Shown: one piece after another, positions 1 through 12,024 of the stretch | Numbering within the stretch: position 1 is the first letter of the stretch | How the letters are laid out: each line of letters opens with the position of its first letter | The notes under the pieces: generated by a model | What the model was told of the DNA's origin: nothing | Databases searched by the model: none | What the model saw: only the letters and a program-made list of their open reading frames with translations | Source of the DNA: Fomitopsis serialis | Lineage: Eukaryota; Basidiomycota; Agaricomycetes; Polyporales; Fomitopsidaceae | Assembly (NCBI RefSeq): GCF_022376445.1 | Contig: NW_025954963.1 | Span: 1,240,001 to 1,304,000, forward strand | DNA: 64,000 nt | Direction: 5' to 3' | Translations under genes and position numbers: made by a program

Positions 1-853
<853 letters not shown>

Positions 854-3800
854 CGCATCGACGGTCAATGTGGCGGGGGAGGGGCGGAGGTGGGGAGAGG
901 GAAGAGGGGCGGGGGCGAGAGGGGGACATTATATTAGTAGGGCCGGCGGCCTGGGGTGCTGCGAGGGCAGAGGTGATTGACACGTACGAGAAGAGCGACG
1001 TCAGCGCGACGGACAGGGACCGGTTGTTGTATTGGTGTTGCAATGATGAAGGTGGGACGGGGGACTTGACGGGCGTGCGCTTCGTGCGTATGTATGTGAG
1101 ATAGCCCGGCGATACGGAGGCGTGCAGCAGTGTGGGGGCAGCGCGGGCCGGGGAGGGCAGCGAGAAGGCAGCGGTTCGTGATCGCGAACGCGGGCAGCGC
1201 AGGGAAGCTCGTCGCGAGAGGGTCTGGATTACAGCGGGGGCTGCGTCTGGGGTAAAATAGCTGGGGCCGCTGCAAATTGCGGACGGACAGGAGGCACTAG
1301 GCGGAGGGGCTCGCCGGGCTGGACGAGCGGGGAGGTCGTTGGCAGAGCAGAAAAACGTGGGAAGCGAAGGCGAGGGCAGGAGAATATGAAAATCTCTGGG
1401 ATCTGGCCGAAGTCTGGCACAGGTTCCCCGCACTGTGCCCCGCTCTGGCAGTGATCGTGCGGGCGGCCGGGGTGGGACAAAGACACGGGTCCGGGCGCTG
1501 GCGGGCGCGGGCTGGGCGGTGACGATGTGGGCGAGCTCGCTGTGCTGGGCACTGAGCAGCGGTGTGGGGTGGTTGACGTCGATGGCGAGAGAGCGATAAA
1601 GAGAAAAGAGCGGGCGGTGGGAGATGTATTCCGCCTGCTGGCTGGGAGGGTCCCGCAACCTCGCCACATTCGGTCCGTCCCCCGCCGGCTATCCTCGGCC
1701 CTGTCGCTTACGTACGCACACCTCCGCCTTCCGTCCCCCGAAATCCGCCCACTCTGATCCGAGCCGCCGATCGCCCCTCGCCCCGCCCGGCCGCCGCTTG
1801 TCCTCCCGCCGCCTGCCCTTCGCAGTCGCACGAGTTTGCACGGATTATTTTCGCTGGCACGCTGGGCCTCTTTCTGCCTCTTTCTGTGTCATCGGGGGCG
1901 TGCACGCCCCGCGGCCGTCTCGGCCTTTGCAGCTTATCTCCTTATCACGCGCCAGCGACCGGAGGACCCGCCCAGGCGGTGCCCTGCGGTGCCTTGCCTG
2001 CGTGCGCCGCACCGGACAGACGCCGCTCGCGAACAGCTTGCCAGAACGCGCGAGATCTCGAGAGGGGATAGCCGAGCCCATCACGCACAGACGCACTCTC
2101 CCCCCGCTTCCGGACGTCTGTCGTCACCGCTCCCCACGGGGCGGGCCCTCTGCCGTTATCCGCTGCACGCCTCGCGCTCTCGCCCGCCGCCTCGCCTCGC
2201 CGCTATAAATCTCGCATGGTCTCGCCGCGGTAAACCCTGGTCGCTCTTACGTGTCTGCGCGAGACTGGGGTACGCTGTGCGGCGTGCGCCGCATGCACGT
2301 CGGGAGACCCGCGCAACGCGACCGAGATGTGTTCCACGTTGCACGTCGACCTGATGTCAGACAAGGCCCACAGAGCGCTGTTGCTCCTGCAGTGCTTTCA
2401 TATCGCTCACCGCTCGCCGAGCTAGCCCGTTATGAGTAGGTGCGTTCATGTCTTGCCCGTTCTTTGACAGCTCTGGCGCAGCACCGCAGATTGCATAGCA
2501 AGACATTTCCAAATCTGGAAAGTGCACAGATCGCGCAAGCATCGTCTTCCTCGGGCACTGGCCAAGGGTCTCGTCTCGTCGCGACTCAACTCCCCACATG
2601 CTGCAGCGGAGGAACCACTCAACAGCTGATTCCATATCACTAGACTCCTTCCCCGAAACGCGTGCACAGGCAGAGGTCGTCAGGCCCTCGTCTGACCTTC
2701 GCGTCGGTCCTAGTGCTCGCCCTCCGACATGGAATCAATCGGAAATAGCGGACGCATACGATCAACCGGTGTCCTTCCAAGGGGACCTGTAACGGTTTCC
2801 TTGACTATGGTACCCCACGCGGCGTCGTATCATCCCCATCGCCAACTTAAGTGCCGTTTGCAAATCCTTCGGAACGGAACCAATTCCTTGCAGTCGCAGA
2901 CCCTCGTACTTAGATGTGGCATACGTCCTTCCGGTCAGCAAGCTCCGATGCCGGCCGCGGCAAGGTGTACCTCGCAACAAGCAGATCCCGGCGGTCCTCC
3001 TGCGTGCGGCACCCCGCAACAGGAACACCGCTCCTTCGTGGTGGATCGTGATCATTGCAGGAGGCCGCATCAACACGATCCAGCTCGAAGTGAGTAGAAG
3101 CGAAACTACGGACCAAGGGATAATATCATCCCGACGCGCTACAGATGCAATGACTTGCGTTCCGCGCATTCACTGCATCGCATTGCGCCACCGAACCACA
3201 GGCATCAACGTCCTACTCCCGGCCCCCTGCACACCCTTCCAATACTCCTCAAACAGGTTGCTGAGACCCGTACTGCGGACGAGGCACTGCCGCCTCCTTC
3301 CCCGCACTCACACCCGCACCCGCCCGCGCGCATCTCGGAGCGGCTCTTCGACCGAGCGACTGTCTGTCCGGGGTAAGGTACTGTACCACTGGTCCCGCTG
3401 CCGATTAGGTCTCCCTACTTCGCACGAGTCATGATGCATGACCGTGGGCTTTCCGCGTCCAGCGCAGTGTGATGTGTCCCGCTCCGCTTCCGCGGTCCGA
3501 GTGGCTGGCCCAGGGCCGGCTCCTCTGCGCGTTCCCGCGTCAGCGCAACCAAGAGGCCCAGTACAACCGCGCGCGCGGACGCCGCAGCTGTACACGCGTG
3601 ACGGGCAGGTTCTCGAGCGCGAGTCCCGGACGACAGCACTCGCAGGGAATCATTTACAGTAACATGGGTTCCCAAACAGGCGTGTGGGGCTCGCAATGTG
3701 CCGAGCGTACCCCGCGCGTGCGTGCCTGACAAACCTGGTAGACTTCGCGGCCTGTGGGGCCCCTCGATCTTGTGAAGCCTATTCTTGCGCCTCGCGATGG

Positions 3801-6800
3801 GTATTCTCGGACGGTCTGGCCCTTTGTTCGAAGCATGGGTGCTGCTGTTGCTGTCGTAGCCCCGCTCGAGAGGTAACCCAGGTGCAGGAGAGTTCGCCCG
3901 CGCTGCTCATTGCGCAGTCCGGGTCTCCGCTGACATCCACATCGCTGCTGGGCAGCTCGCACGGAGCTCGGACGCACAGCAGACCACACGGTACATCGCG
4001 CGCCGTGTCCCCCTGGCGCTGCGCGCTCCTCGTTGCCGTCTAACATCCAGGACCGTACAGACGCCGAGCGTACCATACGGCAGTCCGGCGTCGCGCTGGG
4101 TACGTTCTCTCGATGTGTGCCACGCAGCAGACGGGCCCCGAATCCGTCAACATCGCGCAGTCGACGCCAGAGAGGCGTCCACCGCTCCGCCCCTTCCCAG
4201 CTCCGGACGCACGAACCCACCGCACCGCAAGCTTCGCAGACCGAGCACCCCGGCCCCGGGTCTGGCGCCTTCCGTTCGCCCGTACAGGCAGGCCGACTGG
4301 CGATTTGGAATGGGCGTGGGGTGGCTATCTATAGCCGTGGTGCGCTGCCAAGACGGTCCTGTGGTCTGTGGGTGCGCACGGATTTGTGCGTTCGGCGTTC
4401 GTTTGGCGGCTGCCCCTTTGGGTTCCTCCGAGTGCCGGAGCGTTCAGCCTGAGCAGTGTACCTCTCGCACGCTGAGTAGCGACGCATGGATGTGGAGGCG
4501 ACTCGACGGGGCTGGAGAGCTGGGACACAGGTGGTACAGAAGCAGTGCGTGTGGGACACTCTTCTCTGCTCGTTCTCTGCGGACAATGATCACCAGCCAC
4601 TGGACAGTTTCGGGCGCGAGATGGAAGCGCTGCGGAGTCCGGACGCCACGAACTCGATGGTGATCATGATCATGACAGAACTCTATTGGCAGCGCCACGA
4701 CCCATCTTTCGAACTTGCAGGGAGCTTCTGCCGCGCGCCGACCGGAACAGGCGATATATCAGCTAGCTGGCTACGCAGCACCGTGACGTATACGTATGAT
4801 GCACTACGACCACACTGTGCAGCGGAAGGTGGCCGCTGGTCAGCGCGGTCAAGCTCAAGTTCTCAGCCGTGGCGGTGCGCGATGACGACGTAGCGAGACA
4901 CAGAGGAGGGCGGGACGTCGGTATGTATGCAGCGCCTCTGGATCTCCGCTCTATTGCATCACTCCGTCGACCGTGGTGGAAGACGGCGCAAGTGCCTCGC
5001 ATTGCAGGAGAATTCAAAGACAACCACGCCGGATACCCCGCGCTGTCAACCCCGTCGTGTCAGGGCACCCACCTGCCGACGATCATGAACTCACCGCGCT
5101 TCGCAGAACGTCCTAACAGGCCCCTATCACCGCTTTGGGCAAATCAGACTCCAGCCAGGAGCTGTCACAGGCTCTGGACACTGGAAATCTTCCCGCCAGG
5201 CGTCCCTGACGGAAGCCCGGAGGTGGGGAGAGTTTGCGCAGGTGCGCTGTGCCGCCGGCGATGCGCGAATGTCCCGCACTGGGTCCGGGAAGTGAAGGAC
5301 GAACGGGGAAGGGACCTTGCTGTCTAGGGTAAGGTTCGGGATGTGTTGTGGTGGAGCGTCGGACTGAGGCTTGCGACGGGATCACCGACCCAGGACACGG
5401 AAGATCAGGAAGCTGGCCTCTTTCTGGGGTCGATACACACGAAAGGGCGGCCACTCGACAATCCTCGCACTGCAGTTCATCAAGGACGCATGACGCATGT
5501 CAGACGCAGCGCTGTCCACGACCGCGTCGTAACGCTCAAGCTTCAAGCCGCCAGCTTCCGCGCCTCGAACTCAACCCACAACGAGGAGCATCCCATCTCA
5601 GACGTCAGCCCCTCGCACTCATCCGCAAGACGCACTCCCCCTCGCAGATCCCCCAATCTAGCCATCATCCCCCGCTCGCTTCCCCACAACCCCAGCGACA
5701 AGCGTCCTCCGCGTCCTCGCCCACCCTAGAGCGGGCCTCCGTCCGTCGCGTCCGCAGCGCACCCTCGCAGTCCGCGGCGAACGCAGTACCCGACTCCCGA
5801 GCGCCGCGCACGCTTTCTGGACCCCCTCGAGGCCCCGTCGTGACCACGACCGCGGCCACGACCCCAGGATCCCCACGCGCGTCGACCCCACCTCAAAACT
5901 CTATTCCGCCGTCTACGGGTGCTCGAGTTCGCGGATACCCACGACCATATCGGAGCGGGGAAACTCTGGGGCTAGTAGTATCAGACTACGTGCCTGGAGG
6001 CGCGCCGCTGGTTGGTGCGCGGGTGCGCGGGATCGCAGGGTGCGTGGTCGCGTATGATCGATTAGCTCACTGCGTTGGTTTGGGCCGTACCTCATGTTGC
6101 AGGTTCTGCCGAAGTCCACCTTGTAACTTACTGTCGACACGGACGGAACAGTTGGGCTGCGTACCTCGAGTGACCTCGAACGTCGAACCTCTTTCCCTGC
6201 TCCTCCTGGAACAGTCCCACTGCTACGCCCTGCATACAAGCTCTCCTCCGGCGACATCCTCCTACCTTACTGGCAGATTCTGGCGACGCGCTAAAAATAG
6301 ACTTTGTCACTGCGTCCGCGCATCCGTGGTCGAAGTTTTCTGGTTCCCACATATATGTAGGCAGCAAAGTAAGGGGTGCGAACGCGCCGATGCTCGGGAG
6401 GCACGTTCGTCAACACGAAGACGAAATGATGAAGGAATCGGTGCGACGGGGCCCTGCCGACGGCAGTTTGGCCTGGGCTCGATGCTGATGTCATGGTACC
6501 GCTGCTTGTTGCGTCGTGCGAAACGTGGTCGGCGGGTTGTGGTTGTAGAGTTCGAGAATGATGTTATTGAACCCGAACATGATCAATTATAGACGATGCA
6601 ACAGAGCCTGGTGGTATGAGCGGCGTCATGAAGCCACGAAAACAACATGAGATCGGCATAATGCAGTATGACGTGAGGACGATATAGACATACTTGACTG
6701 CACGCCGTAGGCATCGCGTTGATATCGGGATGTGCACTACGGCGCAAGTCAATACGCAGGTGGCGAGTGAACGTGCTGCACGAGATTGAGAAAGGCTTGC

Positions 6801-7070
6801 CTGGCGGCGAACGTAATTTCTTCCTTGCGTGATGGGTCTTGCGTGTTACGGGTGTAGCGTTTGTGCAACATCGACACCAGTTATTCCTGGCTGATCGACA
6901 TTGCCTCCAGCGTGCAGGCTTCACCCTCAAACGGACCCTGACGTGTTCGACCTCCTTGGATAGGCGGGGTGCGGAGCGAGCCGGGTTTCGACGCCTACTT
7001 CGCAATGACGGGCAGACGACCAGAAGATACGACGTAGACGACGCGCCTGCAGGATGATTTGACCGACTGG
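854..7070. other. Long region without a confident gene (creA upstream)
   Basis: About 6.2 kb upstream of creA. The first part (854-2200) is GC- and pyrimidine-rich on the creA coding strand, as in fungal promoters and leaders. Open frames here are long only because of GC bias; none resembles a known family. A TATAAAT sequence lies near 2204 on the plus strand, with no gene assigned to it. The only coding-like part is 5480-5975, listed separately. The region may hold creA regulatory DNA, a long spliced leader or non-coding transcripts. Confidence 0.5.
5480..5975 (+). other. Possible broken coding stretch, unknown Ser/Pro-rich protein
   Basis: A Ser/Pro/Thr-rich reading frame (5560-5870) passes into TSKLYSAVYG in the next frame, then VLEFADTHDHIGAGKLWG in the third, ending at a TAG near 5970. 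Each change would be explained by one missing base, for example in the GGG at 5917-5919. This is the same type of lesion seen in recognisable genes of this window. I do not recognise the protein. It could equally be chance in GC-rich DNA. Confidence 0.2.
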
Positions 7071-8078
7071 TTAACTCTTTTTCGGAGGCGTCTTCAACGT
7101 GGCAAGCTCCGCCAGCAGCTTCGCGCGTTCGTTCATGAGAGCAAGGGTGTACTCCGTAGGCGACGTGTGCCGCGTGATGAGCCCCGAGCTTCTGCTCCCA
7201 CTGGAGACACGCCGAGGTGTGCCTGTGGACCTTGACAATCGATTCGTTTCGAAGAACCCGACCTCGGAGTCGTCGTCTACGCGCCCGATCCAGCCGTCGT
7301 ACCTCACGGGCGCAACCCTCGGTCTTGGTTCTGCGAACGGCCGGACGTGCGCCGCCTCCGCGGGGCAGTCGCAGTACTCGACGTCCGGCTCGACGACGGC
7401 GGAGGACTCTGCAGCAGGTGTGAAGACGAGCGAGGGCTCCTCGATTTCGTGGATGCAGCGCGGGCGACGTGGTGCGTCTCGCAGACCCGCTGTCGGCGTG
7501 GGGGCAGGCGGTCGGACGAAGGTGCTCTCCCCGACTGGCTCAAACACAATCGACTCCATGGTGGTCTGCGACTCCGCCGGTTCCGAACGCGTGAGAGAGA
7601 GGTTGGACGGCACCGTAGAGTGCGCGGAGGACGACACGGTGCCACTCCGCCGCGCGAACCGCGCCGGGAGCGGCTCGACGCCCCTCGCGCTCGTGCTGGG
7701 CAGCACGCCCATGGTCTTGCCGAGCCAGCAGAGCAGCGCACCGACGAAGACGCACTCGTCCCACGCGCCGCTGGCGAGGCGCCGCGGGTCGACGTCGCTG
7801 AGCCCGACGTCCTGGCCGATGACGTCGTTCTCGAGCACGCCGAGGAAGATCTTCATCGCGTGCACCTTGGCCGCGAAGTCGCGGGCCTGGCGGAGCTGCG
7901 CGGGGATGTCGAGGCGGGAGCGCAGGAGGCACTCGAGGACGGCGACGAGGAGCGAGGGGATGAGGTCGTCTGGCGCGTCCAGGGTGAGCGGGAGGTGGAG
8001 GGCCTTGAGGAGGTCGTTCAGGGCAGAGACGAGGTCTGCAGAGGAGGAGGGATGCTCGCCAGGCCTCAAGCTCTCCAT
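7071..8078 (-). CDS. CEP95/DUF5745-like N-terminal helical domain protein
   Basis: Single-exon gene of 335 aa. Residues about 12-130 form a helical domain with LNDLLKALHLPLTL, then CLLRSRLDIP and VHAMKIFLGVLENDVIG, ending at LLCWLGKTMGVL. The spacing recalls the DUF5745 (calponin-homology-like) domain at the N-terminus of animal CEP95 and many basidiomycete proteins. The middle is disordered and rich in Ser, Pro and Glu. The C-terminus has a short predicted coiled coil, TLALMNERAKLLAELATLK, and a basic tail. Function unknown; a cytoskeletal or centrosome-related role is inference from the family only. Start: the ATG at 8078 directly precedes the domain, and the frame upstream (to 8204) lacks domain character. 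It is divergent from the guanine deaminase gene. Confidence 0.65.
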   Translation of the reverse strand: MESLRPGEHPSSSADLVSALNDLLKALHLPLTLDAPDDLIPSLLVAVLECLLRSRLDIPAQLRQARDFAAKVHAMKIFLGVLENDVIGQDVGLSDVDPRRLASGAWDECVFVGALLCWLGKTMGVLPSTSARGVEPLPARFARRSGTVSSSAHSTVPSNLSLTRSEPAESQTTMESIVFEPVGESTFVRPPAPTPTAGLRDAPRRPRCIHEIEEPSLVFTPAAESSAVVEPDVEYCDCPAEAAHVRPFAEPRPRVAPVRYDGWIGRVDDDSEVGFFETNRLSRSTGTPRRVSSGSRSSGLITRHTSPTEYTLALMNERAKLLAELATLKTPPKKS

Positions 8079-8521
8079 GCGGGCAGTTGGACTTGGCGGT
8101 GTCGCGCTCGTGGCTAAGTTGTGTGCACTGTGGCGGTGGTTGAGCGGGCACGGGTAGCGGGCCGCCTCCTGCCTTTCTGGGTGATTGCCGGCGGTACAGT
8201 GCACTCCGCAACGCCGGTTCCATCAGCTTGTCAGTCGGTTGGTCGGTTGCTGGTCGGTTGTCTCTCAGGCTGTCCCGACTTCTAAGATTGAATATTGAAT
8301 CCCTACGGAAACCTGTAGTCTGGCTTTCACCATGACTTTTTGTGCTCTTCAGCCTGATTCACGATTACACGGGCAAGTAGTAAAGCAGCACGTTGAGCCG
8401 TCGACCAAGCTCGCCGATAAGCAGATTGCCAGCGGCGGTGAAGATCGCGCCGGCACCTTCAGGGGTCATTCAGGCTGCTTCAGCTCAAGCAGCGACCTCA
8501 GGATCCATCTTGACATTGACC
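8079..8521. promoter_or_regulatory. Shared intergenic region of a divergent gene pair
   Basis: 443 bp between the start codons of the DUF5745-like gene (-) and guanine deaminase (+). It must hold both promoters. It contains a TTGGTCGGTTG-type direct repeat around 8233-8260 (GGTCGGTTG appears twice). No clear TATA box was seen. Confidence 0.5.
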
Positions 8522-9949
8522 ATGGCTTCCACAGGTCTCATTTGCGTCGGCACCTTCATCGACGCACCTACTCATGAGGCGCTCAGGGTACGGACGAACC
8601 ACCTCTGCGTCGTCGACGGCAAAGGCAGGATAGCGCTATTTCAGTCGCTGCCCGAAGGCGTCGCTGAGGATGGGGAGAGGATCAAGACGTCTGTTCCGGA
8701 GGAGTACCGCGGCTTCGAGGTTCTGCTCATGAAGGAATGGGAGTTCGTCTGTCCTGGTATGATCGACTGCCACAACCACGCCCCGCAGTACCACCAGATC
8801 GGGACCGCCACCGACTACACCCTCTTCAACTGGCTATTCAATGTGACTTTTCCGAACGAAGCCAAGTGCCGCGACCTGGACTACGCACGCGACCTCTACA
8901 CGAAACTCGTGCAGCGCCTGCTCCGGAACGGGACGACAAGTGTGCAGTTCTTCGCGACGAATGATATCGAGCCGACGAGGTTGCTCGTGGACATCTGCGC
9001 GGAGCATGGCCTGCGCGCTTTCGTAGGGCTTGTCACGGCCGACAGGGATTCACCCGACTACTACATCCACACGACGGAGGAGGCCCTCTCGCTTACGGAG
9101 TCATTCGTCCAGTGGACGCTGGCACACCCGGCCGGACGGGACACGCTCGGTGAGCAGGACGCACTCGTACACCCAGTCATCACACCGCGCTTCGTCCCGA
9201 CATGCACGCTCCCTCTCCTGCACGGACTGGGCGCACTCGCGGCCAAGTACGACGTGCGCGTCCAGTCCCACGCCGCCGAGACCGTCGACCAGGTGCTCCG
9301 CGTGAAGGCCCTGCACCCCACGCTCGGCGGCGGGCGCGACGTCGCGATCTTCGAGTCTTGCTCGCTCCTCACCGCACGGACGACGCTCGCGCACGGCACG
9401 CACCTGCGCGACTACGAAGTGCGCCGCATGGCCGAGGTCGGCGCGGCCGTCTCCGCGTGCCCCATCGCGAACGTCCTGCACTCGCGCGCCGTCGTGCCCG
9501 CGCCGCGCTACAAGGCGCTCGGGCTCAAGCTCGGGCTCGGGACGGACATCGCGGGCGGGTACTCCGCGAGCATGCTCGGCCCGCTGAGGATGGCGGTCGT
9601 GGATGACCGCACGGACTCGTTCGTGGAGGTCGTGAGGGAGGACATGCCCCTGGAGGCGTACCCGGACCCGGACCCGAAGACGGAGTGGCCTGTGGGCCAC
9701 GTGTGGGCGTACCATATTGCGACGGTGGGCGGGGCGGAGGCGTTGGGGATTGCGGAGCACGCTGGTACGATCGACGTTGGGAAGCACTTTGATGCTGTGT
9801 TGGTGGATGGGAATAGGGAGGATCAGGCGTATGAGTATTGGCCTGGGGAGGCGAAGGAGATACGGTTTGAGCGGTGGGTCAATACGGGTGATGACAGGAA
9901 CGTCAAGGGTGTGTGGGTCCGTGGTGCGAGAGTGGTCTGGAAACAATAA
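8522..9949 (+). CDS. Guanine deaminase
   Basis: Hydrolyses guanine to xanthine and ammonia in purine salvage; a cytosolic zinc enzyme of the amidohydrolase superfamily. Single exon, 475 aa, the usual length. The metal site is PGMIDCHNHAPQY (His84, His86). VQSHAAETVDQV, LAHGTHL and LGTDIAGGYSASML match the later metal and substrate motifs of the family (His of QSH, His of AHG, Asp of GTD). TDYTLFNWLFNVTFPNEAKC is the guanine deaminase-specific segment after the first histidines. Start: the ATG at 8522 precedes a typical N-terminus; the frame extends upstream to 8393 but without an ATG. The lack of introns is unusual here, since most neighbours have several. Confidence 0.95.
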   Translation: MASTGLICVGTFIDAPTHEALRVRTNHLCVVDGKGRIALFQSLPEGVAEDGERIKTSVPEEYRGFEVLLMKEWEFVCPGMIDCHNHAPQYHQIGTATDYTLFNWLFNVTFPNEAKCRDLDYARDLYTKLVQRLLRNGTTSVQFFATNDIEPTRLLVDICAEHGLRAFVGLVTADRDSPDYYIHTTEEALSLTESFVQWTLAHPAGRDTLGEQDALVHPVITPRFVPTCTLPLLHGLGALAAKYDVRVQSHAAETVDQVLRVKALHPTLGGGRDVAIFESCSLLTARTTLAHGTHLRDYEVRRMAEVGAAVSACPIANVLHSRAVVPAPRYKALGLKLGLGTDIAGGYSASMLGPLRMAVVDDRTDSFVEVVREDMPLEAYPDPDPKTEWPVGHVWAYHIATVGGAEALGIAEHAGTIDVGKHFDAVLVDGNREDQAYEYWPGEAKEIRFERWVNTGDDRNVKGVWVRGARVVWKQ

Positions 9950-10552
9950 ATGAAGGTTGGACAGCAGTGTTTCCGGGTTGTCGTTTGACGTGATCCAGAT
10001 GTTTGACGAGCTGATTGTGTTCATGCAGCCTGCGATGCGAATGTCTAGGCGAGTGTGTCCAACACATAGGCGCGGCGTAGCTAAGGCCGTCAGCGGTAGT
10101 ATTGCTTGATGCCCAAAATCCAGTATCGAGTATGATGTTATGTAGGAGCTTCAGTCTTGAACGAGTACTACTGAACAGCCGTTTTAGAGTACGCCGACGC
10201 TTCGCGTCGATCAGCTGGCATCTGTAGCGAATAAAAAACTGACCTTTTTCTTCAGATGAAGGGCGACTCTTGTGCAATACACCAGGGATGTCCACGATAA
10301 ATCGAAGATAAGTCTGTGCGCTGAGATGATAAACGCTACCAGTGACTCATACATCGAACTCCAGTGCAAGCAAAGTCCCTTGGGATTTCACATGTACTGT
10401 TTCCACCGCCGGGGGGAGGGGGGGCAAACGAAGAGTGTACTTCAGGAATGGCCAGCAGGCCGGTCACATCTCAAGTCCCATCATGGTACGGCTCGTCGCA
10501 GCCATGACAGCCAGCCCGGGGTTGAAAGAGCTAGACAGAACCCACTGCGTCT
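9950..10552. other. Convergent intergenic region
   Basis: About 600 bp between the guanine deaminase stop and the stop of MYND copy A. It should carry both 3' UTRs. I see no gene. The last about 60 bp before copy A's stop resemble the equivalent downstream sequences of copies C and D (GGGTTGAAGGAGCTA-like), so the duplicated unit extends past the coding region. Confidence 0.5.
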
Positions 10553-11341
10553 TCAGTAAGTCTTGACAAAGTCTACCAGAAAGACTGACCGAGGGTCAGG
10601 GCCGCGCCGTAGGTTGAGACCCATACGCGAGCCACTCTCTTTGTAGTAGACGCTGTCAGGCAGCGGCTTGCCCATACTGTGCCGAGGTCAGCAGCCTCAC
10701 GCACGTCTCCGCTACATTCCCACTCACTGGCAGAAATCACACGTGCATGGCTTGCTCCCGCTCCCGTGGTGATCGCATCCGAACTTCATGCGCGCGTGTG
10801 TGCCGCAGCACGTCCAGCGGAAGGCCTGGGGCCGCTTCTTGAACAAGAGGGACCTCTTGCCTTTGTATTCGACCTCGAATCTGCGCTTCACGTCTTCGGC
10901 CTCCTCAATAAAGGCACTGCCCCATCCTATGCGGCGCCCCAAGTCGGGATCCGTCCATTCCCAAGTCATGAGCTCCAATTTGCCTGGGGAGAGGCGTGAG
11001 CGTGAGTGCCAGATGCCAGGACTCGGAGCGAACGCGCTATAGTTGCGCGTTGTCGGGAGGACGGACACACCTTCGTGCATGGAGCCATCACGGCACCCGC
11101 GGTACTTGTCATACCATCGATCTGAGTCGCTGCACAGCTCCCTATGGCTATCCCAGTCCTTGGTTTGGCAGTCGGCGTTCTGTCAAGGGAAAGGCTCGCT
11201 CAGCTTGGTAGACACTTGTGATAGACAGCACGGGCTACGTACACAGTAGAGGGCACCGCGGCAGCGCGAACAGCGCTTGAAGTCCTTCGTTGCCGCCGAC
11301 TTGTGGCAGTAGAAACATTCTGACTTCAAGTTGTTTGACAT
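10553..11341 (-). CDS. MYND-finger protein, tandem copy A
   Basis: 195 aa, four exons: 11341-11243, 11179-11071, 10983-10728, 10676-10553; all introns GT-AG and phases agree. Residues about 9-47 form a MYND zinc finger: CFYC, then CSRC, LYC, ADCQ, and W-x3-H-x3-C (WDSHRELC). Exon 3 begins KLELMTWEWTD and carries a second Cys/His cluster: FRWTCCGT, GCDHHGSGSKP and CTCDFC. Exon 4 encodes a conserved tail, GLNLRRGPDPRSVFLVDF. MYND fingers usually bind proline-rich partners; the second module looks zinc-binding, but I cannot name it. It is the most downstream of four like-oriented copies (10.55-15.38 kb). No localisation signal seen. Confidence 0.85.
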
Positions 11342-12024
11342 AGTAACGTTGCGGTGTGAATTCCAAGGATGAAATACAACAAGTACCAGAGAGTGCCACT
11401 GGCACTAGTACGTTGCCAGCAGTATGCTTGGCGCGTTAACATGAGATCGGTCAGACACCCGAATCTCGCCTAGATGCAACTGAGATCGAGAACTAGAGCC
11501 GATTCAGAGGGTTCGTAAGTAGTGCGGTGTGGCCCCGACTTCTGCGGTGTGGCCCCGACTTCAGCAGGCTGAGTCGTGACTGTACTCACCAGTGGTAGGC
11601 GCTCATTCTTGGAGTCCTTCAGGTTAACCTTGCTGTCCAGCTTTTTCAAGGCTCGTACATTGCAATGAATTTGATGTATCACAGTTAAGGACTTAAGTAC
11701 TTATGTATAACGACGAAGGTCCCTTTCGATTGGAAGCTGTTCGGTGTAGGCGTAGTAATTCTCATATTCGCTCGGCTGAGTCCGCACCAATGCTCAGCGC
11801 TTAGTAAACGACTGCGCGAAATGGTGAATACTTCTATATAAACCGGACTGGCATGCATGGCGACTGCAAGGCTACTATACACGATATCTGTCAGAAATTT
11901 CCATACCAGGTCCTTACACAAATGGTGTCCCTTTGAAATGTTATGGCCAGCACAGCGCGCCGCTGTCCTTAAGCAATGAACTCATGCATGGCAGCACGGG
12001 TTATTGTCGTCACAGCAGCGTGCG
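11342..12024. other. Upstream region of MYND copy A
   Basis: About 680 bp between copies A and B. It holds a promoter-like block shared with the other copies (around 11441-11515) and a perfect 20 bp tandem repeat (11523-11562). No coding sequence was recognised. Confidence 0.5.
11523..11562. repeat. Perfect 20 bp tandem repeat, two copies
   Basis: The unit starting TGCGGTGTGGCCCC occurs at 11523-11542 and again, without mismatch, at 11543-11562. It lies upstream of MYND copy A. Confidence 0.9.

Noticed and set aside
7099..8157. 352-codon plus-strand frame opposite the DUF5745-like gene
   Set aside because: Antisense shadow; the minus-strand frame has the recognisable domain and ends in a proper coiled coil.
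8393..8521. N-terminal extension of guanine deaminase
   Set aside because: The frame is open but has no ATG before 8522, and the extension has no family similarity.
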